This document shows, one piece after another, positions 5,621 to 10,953 of a stretch of DNA of 10,953 bases. Source of the stretch: Polaromonas sp. Lineage in GTDB: Bacteria > Pseudomonadota > Gammaproteobacteria > Burkholderiales > Burkholderiaceae_C. Numbering within the stretch: the first letter of the stretch is position 1; each line of letters starts with the position of its first letter. The DNA lies in assembly GCA_014376885.1 (NCBI GenBank), contig JACMQR010000020.1:1-10953 (forward strand), given 5' to 3'. The position numbers and the translations under genes are program-made. Under the pieces are notes generated by a model. The model made no database searches, was not told the origin of the DNA, and was given only the letters and a program-made list of their open reading frames with translations.

Positions 5621-6190
5621 CTAGCGCTTCACGAACGACAGCGTGACCTCGCCCAGCTTGACGCCGAACTTGCTCATCTGCGCCTTGTTCAGCATCACCT
5701 TGTCGTTCATCAGGTACATCCAGTCGTCGAACTGCACCTCGATGATGCGGCCGTCCACTGGCAGCTTGAGCGTGTAGCCCCAGCGAAAGGCGTTGCCTTT
5801 TTCCTGGCCGACCGCCGTGCCCAGCACATCGTCCGCCGTGCCGGTAAAGCGCCCGTCGGGCTGGCGCTTGAGCGTCCAGATGCGGCGCTGCTTGGTGCCG
5901 TCGGAGTAGGTGAAGTCCTCGTCGAGCACGCCGGTTTCCATGCCGGGCGGTCCCTGCCAGTTGCATTTCATGACAACGGTGAAGCGCTTGACGACCTTGC
6001 CCGAGCGGTCGGTGAACAGGCCGTAGGCGTCCAGCGTGCCGCTGAAATACTGGCGCATGTCGAGCACTGGCTGCTCGGCGGCATAGTCGGCGACCTGTGG
6101 GCCGGCGCAGCCCGACAGCAACGCGGTCGACAGCATGAGCGTGGCCAGTGCGCCCTTGAAAACCGAGGCAGTGGGTTGGAGGCAGTTCAT
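5621..6190 (-). CDS. DUF3833 family lipoprotein
   Basis: A 189-residue exported lipoprotein. The N-terminus has a hydrophobic signal segment ending in the lipobox LLSGC (24-28), with C28 as the acylated residue followed by AGP. The absence of Asp at +2 suggests transfer to the outer membrane, by the usual Lol rule. The mature part matches DUF3833: YFSGTLDAYGLFTDRSGKV (about 48-66), then F-T-V-V-M-K-C-N-W, L-D-E-D-F-T-Y-S-D-G-T, and a beta-rich end with DDWMYLMND. Biochemical role unknown; the strand-rich pattern suggests a small beta-barrel. The start overlaps the MFS stop by ATGA (6187-6190), so it belongs to the same operon. Confidence 0.9.
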   Translation of the reverse strand: MNCLQPTASVFKGALATLMLSTALLSGCAGPQVADYAAEQPVLDMRQYFSGTLDAYGLFTDRSGKVVKRFTVVMKCNWQGPPGMETGVLDEDFTYSDGTKQRRIWTLKRQPDGRFTGTADDVLGTAVGQEKGNAFRWGYTLKLPVDGRIIEVQFDDWMYLMNDKVMLNKAQMSKFGVKLGEVTLSFVKR

Positions 6191-7512
6191 GGGACGGCGC
6201 TTTCAGAAGGTGGGACGATAAGAACCCAGGCGCTGCTTGCAGCCAGCAGCTTGAGCAGGCAGGGTAGCACGCAGTAGGCAATGACCAGCGCATCGAGTGC
6301 GGCAGCGCTGCGGCTGCCGGGCGCATAGCCAAACAGGGCCAGCAGCGGCAGCGCCAGACCGGCGGCCAGCGCCAGGTTGAGCTTGGTGGCGAAATTCCAC
6401 CAGCCAAAATAGGCGCCTTCGGACTGGCCGGACTGGCCGCTGGCCTGGATCACGCCGGCCAGCAGTGCGCCGGGCAGCGCCAGGTCGGTGCCCAGCGCCG
6501 CCCCGGACAGCGCGCAGATGATGGCAAACGCCAGCATGTCGCCCGCGCCAAGCTGCGATGCCCAGGCAAACACGCCAATCGCCAGCCCCATGCCTACCAG
6601 CCAGGTGCGCGCCAGCCCGAGCCGCTTGACGACCGCCAGCCAGAGCGGAATGGACAGCGCCGCCGCCAGAAAATAGCTGCCCAGAAACAGCGGCTCGAAG
6701 GCGGGCGGCGCTTGCAGGCGGTCCTGGATGAAAAACAGCACCAGCGTGGCCGGCACTGCGCTGGCGATGCCGTTGAGCATGAACACTCCCAGCAGCCGGT
6801 GAAAGGCGCGCGAGCGCAGCGGCAGCCACAAAGAGCCTGCTGCCGGTAGCCGGCTCGCGCGCTGCACTGCGGGTTCGGGCGCCCGGCACCAAGCCAGCCA
6901 GCCAGCCAGAAGCGCTATGAAAAAAATAGCTGTTGTCGCAGGCAGGCCAAGCACTGCCGGCGTAATGGATGCCACTACCACGCCCACCAGGCCCAGCCCT
7001 TCGCGCCAGGCGACGATGCGGCTGCGCTGGACCTCGTTGCCGCCGAGCATCGCGCCCCACGACTGGTGGGACACACTGAGCGCGCTGTAGGCGGCGTAGG
7101 TCAGCACCAGCATGGCGCCGGCCCAGGCGGCCAGGCCGACAGGAGAATCGCGCACGCCCTGCCAGGGAAAAAACAGCCCGGTAAAGCCCAGCGCCAGCAG
7201 CACCGCCGCCAGCGCGCCCAGACGGAGCACCGCGCGCAGCGAACGGGCAAAAAGCCGGTCGCTCAGGCGGCCCAGCAGCGGATCGATCAGCGCATCGAAC
7301 AGCCGCGCCGCCAGCAAAATCGCCCCCAGGGTGGCCAGCGGCATGCCGAACTCGCGCGCATAGTGGTTCGGCAAGATCACATACAGCGGCAGTGCCACAA
7401 AGGCCAGCGGCAGGCCGAGCAGCCCATAGGCCAGGCCGCTTCGCGTTGAGAAAGCGCCGGTTGTGCTGGCCTCATGCGCGGGCAGGGCGGGCGCGTCGGC
7501 CGGCGCGCTCAT
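6187..7512 (-). CDS. MFS transporter of the MelB/GPH (MFS_2) type
   Basis: A 441-residue inner-membrane protein with about 12 hydrophobic segments. DALIDPLLGRLSDR (73-86) is the hallmark of the glycoside-pentoside-hexuronide:cation symporter family, in which acidic residues equivalent to D73/D77 bind the coupling cation in MelB. HQSWGAMLG around 149-157 and the matching half-repeat in the C-terminal domain also fit. Bacterial GPH members usually carry sugars, but the vertebrate member MFSD2A carries lysophospholipids. Given the surrounding lipid genes, a lipid or lipid-precursor substrate is a reasonable inference and is unproven. Both ends overlap the neighbours by 4 bp. A GGTGA sequence about 9-13 nt before the ATG may serve as the RBS. 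Confidence 0.88.
   Translation of the reverse strand: MSAPADAPALPAHEASTTGAFSTRSGLAYGLLGLPLAFVALPLYVILPNHYAREFGMPLATLGAILLAARLFDALIDPLLGRLSDRLFARSLRAVLRLGALAAVLLALGFTGLFFPWQGVRDSPVGLAAWAGAMLVLTYAAYSALSVSHQSWGAMLGGNEVQRSRIVAWREGLGLVGVVVASITPAVLGLPATTAIFFIALLAGWLAWCRAPEPAVQRASRLPAAGSLWLPLRSRAFHRLLGVFMLNGIASAVPATLVLFFIQDRLQAPPAFEPLFLGSYFLAAALSIPLWLAVVKRLGLARTWLVGMGLAIGVFAWASQLGAGDMLAFAIICALSGAALGTDLALPGALLAGVIQASGQSGQSEGAYFGWWNFATKLNLALAAGLALPLLALFGYAPGSRSAAALDALVIAYCVLPCLLKLLAASSAWVLIVPPSESAVP
6893..6937. repeat. GCCA tetranucleotide tract and adjoining A7 run inside the MFS gene
   Basis: Four perfect GCCA copies (6893-6908) are followed by AGCGCTATG, seven A (6920-6926) and TAGCTG. The tract is in frame and encodes hydrophobic residues of a membrane segment. 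The AGCGCT...AAAATAGCT part resembles the AT-rich intergenic repeats at 1608 and 5551, so a fragment of such a repeat may have been absorbed into the coding sequence. Chance is also possible. Confidence 0.35.
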
Positions 7513-8108
7513 TCGCGGCTTTCACCGAGCAAGGCGGCGCGCAAGGGCAGCTCGGAGGTTTTGGGCGACAGCCAGATGCCGAAAAACAGCCGGCTGAATT
7601 CGGCGTTGCGAATCTCGCCGCTGGCCTGGCCGTTGACCCAGAAGGCGGCGCCTTCGTCCGGCCGGTGCAGGCCGGTGAGGCGGTCGCCCCGGCGCACATC
7701 GGGCAGCACCCGCAGCATCTCGGCCCCCCACTGGGCCGCCTGGTCGTCGCCGATGAGCTGGCTGCGGCGCATTTCCTTGAGGGACCGCTCGGCGATGTCC
7801 AGCGCCTTGAAGTCGCGCAGGTAGGCCAGCTCCAGCGCCAGCGTAAAAGCGCCATAGCGGGCCGGCGCGAAACCGGCCGGCGCCCACAGGCGCGCGTCGT
7901 ACACCTCGAAGCCCCAGAACTTCAGCCGCCCCCTGCCGATGAGCCTGGCCTGGGGCAGGGAAGTTTTCAGCTCGGCCGGCAGGTCGGGGATGCCGGCCGC
8001 CGCTGGCGCGCCCGATGCGGCCGGCTGCGCCGGTGCGCTAGCGGCAGCGCCCAGCAGCAGATGCGCCAGGCAGGCCTGGAGCGCTCTGCGCCGGCTGGTG
8101 CGTGTCAT
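7509..8108 (-). CDS. Exported chalcone-isomerase-like protein
   Basis: A 199-residue protein with an N-terminal export signal: basic TRTSRRR, hydrophobic core about 9-24, and a likely cut near AQPA (27-30). The SRRRAL stretch is a little Tat-like, but Sec is as likely. The mature domain matches the bacterial chalcone-isomerase-like family: GRGRLKFWGFEVYDARLWAP (58-77), LELAYLRDF (92-100), W-x-x-E-M-L-R-V-L-P-D-V, GEIRNAEFSRLFFGIWLSP (164-182) and a terminal LRAALLG. Family members with this fold bind fatty acids in plants (FAP proteins), and bacterial ones do not make flavonoids. Here it is probably a periplasmic lipid-binding partner; that role is inferred. It sits between the methyltransferase and the transporter with 4-bp overlaps on both sides. 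Confidence 0.88.
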   Translation of the reverse strand: MTRTSRRRALQACLAHLLLGAAASAPAQPAASGAPAAAGIPDLPAELKTSLPQARLIGRGRLKFWGFEVYDARLWAPAGFAPARYGAFTLALELAYLRDFKALDIAERSLKEMRRSQLIGDDQAAQWGAEMLRVLPDVRRGDRLTGLHRPDEGAAFWVNGQASGEIRNAEFSRLFFGIWLSPKTSELPLRAALLGESRE

Positions 8109-9346
8109 GGCCGCCGGCGCAGGGTGAACTGCATGACGCTGGTGTTGGCTTGCGCAAAAGCGGCTTCGCAGTACGCCAGGTAAAACTCCCAGATGCGCAT
8201 GAAGCGCTTGTCAAAGCCGAGCTGCAGCACCCGCGCCTCCTGAGCCAGAAAAGCCTCCCGCCACAGACGCAGGGTGCGCGCATAGTCCGGGCCGAATGAA
8301 AACTCGTCGGTGATGTCGAAGCCGGCGGCATTGGCCTGGACGCGAAACTCCCGCGGGCAGGGCAGGCAGCCGCCCGGAAAGATGTACTGCTGGATGAAGT
8401 CGGTCGAGCCGATGTAGCGCTCGAACAATTCGTCGGCGATCACGATGGTCTGGATGCAGGCCTGGCCGCCGGGTTTGAGCAGGCGCGCCACGGTCTGGAA
8501 ATACTCGGGCCAGTATTCGCGGCCGACCGCCTCGACCATCTCGATCGAGCAGACCGCGTCAAACGGCGCGTCCGGCGTGGTTTTGCCAATGTCGCGGTAG
8601 TCCTGCAGGCGCAGCTCTGCCTTGCCGGACAGGCCCAGGCGGGCCATGCGCTGGTTGGCCCAGTCGAGCTGCTCGGTGCTCAATGTCACGCCGACCAGCG
8701 CGGCGCCGAATTCGGTGGTGGCCATTTCAGCCAGCGCGCCCCAGCCGCAGCCGATCTCCAGCACCCGGTCGCCCGGCCTGACCTGCGCCATGCGCAAGGC
8801 GCGGCGCACCTTGGCATGCTGGCCGTCCACCATCGTGGTCTCGGGCGACGCGAAGATGGCCGACGAGTAGTTCATCGTGCCGTCCAGCCACAGGGCATAG
8901 AACGCATTGCCCAGGTCGTAATGGGCATGGATGTTTTTCTGGCTGTTGGCCCGGGTGTTGCGGTTGAGCAGGTGCTTGATGCGGTAGGCCAGGCGGCCCA
9001 GCCAGCTGCCGTAGATCGCGCTTTCGACTTCCTTGCGGTTGACGATGAGCAACTCCAGCAGGTCGGCCAGATGCGGCGTGGTCCAGTCGCCGGCAATGTA
9101 GCTTTCGGCAAAACCGATGTCGCCCGAGCGCAGCGCGGCAGCGCACGGGTTCCAGTTGTGCAGGTGCAAGCTGGCCATGGGCGCGGCGCCCGAGCCAAAG
9201 CGCTGCAGCGAGCCGCCGGGCAGCTGCACCGTCAGCGTGCCGTGGCTCAGGCGGCGGAGCATTTTCAGGGCGGTGCGCGCGGCGCCGGGCGCGTCGCGGG
9301 GAATCGGCTGGCTGGCGGGCAGGGAAGAGGGGCTCAGAGTGGTCAT
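8105..9346 (-). CDS. Cfa-family SAM-dependent fatty-acyl-phospholipid methyltransferase
   Basis: A 413-residue enzyme acting on unsaturated acyl chains of membrane phospholipid. It has a Cfa N-terminal domain (about 30-135), HAHYDLGNAFY (140-150), the SAM-binding motif LEIGCGWGALAE (196-207), and GVTLSTEQ (219-226). IFPGGCLPCP (322-331) and FGPDY (351-355) complete the Cfa signature. Compared with E. coli Cfa, E272 (E239) and Y355 (Y317) are kept. The bicarbonate-binding C139 and H266 correspond to S162 (MNYSSA) and Q299 (CIQTI). The product may therefore be a methylated or methylene chain and not a cyclopropane. Start: ATG at 9346, overlapping the DUF1365 stop. A longer open frame upstream (to 9796) is a shadow of DUF1365. 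No Shine-Dalgarno is visible, so translation probably depends on coupling. Confidence 0.94.
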   Translation of the reverse strand: MTTLSPSSLPASQPIPRDAPGAARTALKMLRRLSHGTLTVQLPGGSLQRFGSGAAPMASLHLHNWNPCAAALRSGDIGFAESYIAGDWTTPHLADLLELLIVNRKEVESAIYGSWLGRLAYRIKHLLNRNTRANSQKNIHAHYDLGNAFYALWLDGTMNYSSAIFASPETTMVDGQHAKVRRALRMAQVRPGDRVLEIGCGWGALAEMATTEFGAALVGVTLSTEQLDWANQRMARLGLSGKAELRLQDYRDIGKTTPDAPFDAVCSIEMVEAVGREYWPEYFQTVARLLKPGGQACIQTIVIADELFERYIGSTDFIQQYIFPGGCLPCPREFRVQANAAGFDITDEFSFGPDYARTLRLWREAFLAQEARVLQLGFDKRFMRIWEFYLAYCEAAFAQANTSVMQFTLRRRP

Positions 9347-10128
9347 CGCGTCACAGAGTTTGTGGGAAGGTCGGGTTTGCTGATGAAGGGAATGCGTTTG
9401 CGCCACAGCCTGAAGGCTTGCCAGTGGATGCGCGCCACCACGCCCCAGGTCATGGCCGGATAGCGCCACAGCGCCTTGCGCAGGCTGGCCGGGGTGACCG
9501 GCTCTAGGACGCCGCTGACGCTGGTTTGCAGCAGCGGTCCGACAGCGTCGCCTGCATGGTCGTGGTAGTCGATGCGCGCCAGGGTGGAGCGCACGCCGTT
9601 GCGCTCGGTTTGCAGGAAACGAAACCGGTAGTTGCCGGCCAGGGTGCAAAAGGGCGAGACATGGAACACCTTGTCGGCGGTGAGCAGCTGGCCGTATTGT
9701 GGCGCATCGAGCAAATAGCAGTGGCGCTGCCCGAAGGTGTTGTTCACCTCGACGACGATGGCGCGCAGGCTGCCATCCGGCCGGTGGCAGTACCAAAAGC
9801 TCACCGGCTTGAAGGCATAGCCGAGCACCCGCGGGTAGGTGTGCAGCCAGACTTCGCCGCCGGCGTCCTCCACGCCTTCGCGCTGCAAGAGCGCGTCCAG
9901 CCAGGCCAGGGCGTTGCCGCCGCCGTCGCCATGGTCGCTGTCAAAAAAGCTCAGGGCGCTGCGCCGGTTGTGCGCCAGGGCGCCGCTGCCATTGGCCTGC
10001 AGGCTGCGCATGGGCAGCAGCAAAAAATAGGTGGGGTAGTTGAAGGTGTTGCCGACCGGCCGCAGGCGGCGGTGCATGACCTGGCCGAAGCCGATCAGCG
10101 GCGCGTCTGCAACCGGCGGGTGGCTCAT
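9343..10128 (-). CDS. DUF1365 family protein
   Basis: A 261-residue protein, full length for DUF1365. The family motifs are clear: GQVMHRRLRPVGNTFNYPTY (15-34), PRVLGYAFKPVSFWYCH (99-115), EVNNTFGQRH (127-136) and KVFHVSPF (153-160). The conserved His, Cys and acidic residues could suggest an enzyme, but no reaction is established to my knowledge. DUF1365 genes almost always sit beside the FAD amine-oxidase-like and Cfa-like genes, as here, which argues for a shared step in fatty-acyl modification. It overlaps both neighbours by ATGA. No Shine-Dalgarno precedes the ATG at 10128. Confidence 0.93.
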   Translation of the reverse strand: MSHPPVADAPLIGFGQVMHRRLRPVGNTFNYPTYFLLLPMRSLQANGSGALAHNRRSALSFFDSDHGDGGGNALAWLDALLQREGVEDAGGEVWLHTYPRVLGYAFKPVSFWYCHRPDGSLRAIVVEVNNTFGQRHCYLLDAPQYGQLLTADKVFHVSPFCTLAGNYRFRFLQTERNGVRSTLARIDYHDHAGDAVGPLLQTSVSGVLEPVTPASLRKALWRYPAMTWGVVARIHWQAFRLWRKRIPFISKPDLPTNSVTR

Positions 10129-10953
10129 GCCGGCACGCCGTGCAGGGCCTGAGCGACCGGCGCGTGCCGGGCATGCTGCGCCAGCAGCAGCCGGGCGGCC
10201 TGCAGGCCCGACTTCAGCCCATCTTCATGAAAGCCGTAGCCGGTCCAGGCGCCGCAAAAATAGCTGTGCGCCTGGCCTTGCAGGCCGGGTAACGCCTGCT
10301 GCGCCCGGGTGGCGGCCAGGTCGAACACCGGATGCATGTAGTCGTATTCGCCCAGGATGTGCTGGTGCGCAATCTCGCGCACCGGATTGAGCGACACCAC
10401 CAGCGGCTGTGCAAAGGGCAGCGGCTGCAGCATATTGAGCAGGTAATGCAGGCAGACGCCGGACGATTCGCGGTCGGCGTGCGCTGCGCGCTCGTAGTTC
10501 CAGGCGGCCCAGGCAAGCTTTCTTTGCGGCAGCACCGCGCTGTCGGTGTGCAGCACCGCCCGGTTGGGCTGGTAGCGGATGGCGCCCAGCGTGGCGCGCT
10601 CGGCCGGGCTGGCCTGGGCCAGCAGAGCCAGCGCCTGGTCGGAATGCACGGCCAGCACCAGCTGGTCGAAATGCTCGACCTGGTTGCGGGTGACGATGCG
10701 CACGCCGCCGCGCAGCATGCTGGCATCGCGCTCGATGCGTTCCACCGGCGTGTTCAGCCGCTTGTCGGCAATGCCGGCGGTGATCTTGTCCACGTAATGG
10801 CGCGCCCCGCCACGCACCGTCCACCACTGCGGCCGGTCGGTAACCTGGATCAAGCCGTGGTTGTGGCAAAAACGAACCATGGTGGCCACCGGGAACTGCA
10901 GCATCTGGTCGGTTGGGCAGGACCAGATGCTGCCCATCATCGGCAAAAAATAC
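10125..10953 (-). CDS. FAD-dependent amine-oxidase-like oxidoreductase (C-terminal part, cut by window)
   Basis: The frame is open to the window edge, so only the C-terminal 275 or so residues are seen; the family is usually about 420-450 long. The N-terminal GxGxxG FAD-binding motif must lie to the right. Visible family motifs are PMMGSIWS, RFCHNHGL, RPQWWTVRGGARHYV with a GG turn, and LAVHSDQAL in the second half of the FAD-binding region. The C-terminal FAD-contacting stretch FCGAWTGYGFHEDG lies at about 10218-10259. The family groups with NAD(P)-binding Rossmann/amine-oxidase proteins such as carotenoid and fatty-acyl desaturases. Next to Cfa and DUF1365 it is likely a fatty-acyl desaturase or oxidase. 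It is the first gene seen of the six-gene overlapping operon. A TTG at 10946 is not the real start. Confidence 0.92.
   Translation of the reverse strand, partial: YFLPMMGSIWSCPTDQMLQFPVATMVRFCHNHGLIQVTDRPQWWTVRGGARHYVDKITAGIADKRLNTPVERIERDASMLRGGVRIVTRNQVEHFDQLVLAVHSDQALALLAQASPAERATLGAIRYQPNRAVLHTDSAVLPQRKLAWAAWNYERAAHADRESSGVCLHYLLNMLQPLPFAQPLVVSLNPVREIAHQHILGEYDYMHPVFDLAATRAQQALPGLQGQAHSYFCGAWTGYGFHEDGLKSGLQAARLLLAQHARHAPVAQALHGVPA

Noticed and set aside
5562..6407. 281-residue minus-strand frame overlapping DUF3833 and the end of the MFS gene
   Set aside because: It is a shifted reading of two recognised genes that join by an ATGA overlap. I considered a DUF2878-type membrane gene here because related clusters have one, but no such pattern is present.
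7392..8183. 263-residue plus-strand frame opposite the CHI-like gene
   Set aside because: Antisense to a recognised exported protein; no domain pattern, typical GC-rich shadow.
9347..9796. N-terminal extension of the Cfa-like protein to 563 residues
   Set aside because: The extra 150 residues are an off-frame reading of DUF1365. The ATG at 9346 gives the normal Cfa length and an ATGA overlap.

Overview
The window is high-GC bacterial DNA with the gene content, protein relatives and intergenic repeats of a betaproteobacterium, most likely Comamonadaceae (Polaromonas- or Rhodoferax-like). That placement rests on protein similarity as I recall it, not on a search. No rRNA, tRNA, CRISPR array or transposase was seen.

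Left part (1-4257), mostly housekeeping. The window opens inside a yybP-ykoY (Mn2+-type) riboswitch leader that runs into a TerC-family membrane protein gene (165-1127). Two small plus-strand genes follow: a DUF3717/DUF1289 protein with a four-cysteine motif, and a DUF2007-like protein ending in a zinc ribbon. Next come purB (adenylosuccinate lyase, minus strand) and a divergent YibF-like glutathione S-transferase. The gaps between genes carry short AT-rich or GC-hairpin repeats typical of this family. Several genes have a -10-like hexamer directly against the start codon, which suggests leaderless or nearly leaderless transcripts.

Right part (4279-10953), all minus strand: a lipid-modification gene cluster. 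In transcription order it holds an FAD-dependent amine-oxidase-like protein (5' end beyond the window), DUF1365, a Cfa-family fatty-acyl methyltransferase, an exported chalcone-isomerase-like protein, an MFS_2/MelB-type transporter and a DUF3833 lipoprotein. All five junctions between these six genes are ATGA overlaps. After a 90-bp gap with a degenerate repeat come an SDR and an NTF2/SnoaL-like protein. The FAD, DUF1365, Cfa, SDR and NTF2 set resembles neighbourhoods elsewhere found beside RpoE/ChrR (singlet-oxygen) regulators and related to furan or branched fatty-acid synthesis. No regulator lies in the window, so one would have to be to the right.

The most interesting points are: (1) this operon as a candidate envelope-lipid modification and trafficking system; (2) the Cfa-like enzyme has Ser and Gln where classical cyclopropane synthases have the bicarbonate-binding Cys and His; (3) the riboswitch's conserved 3' segment is perfectly complementary to the terC ribosome-binding site, giving a visible switching mechanism.
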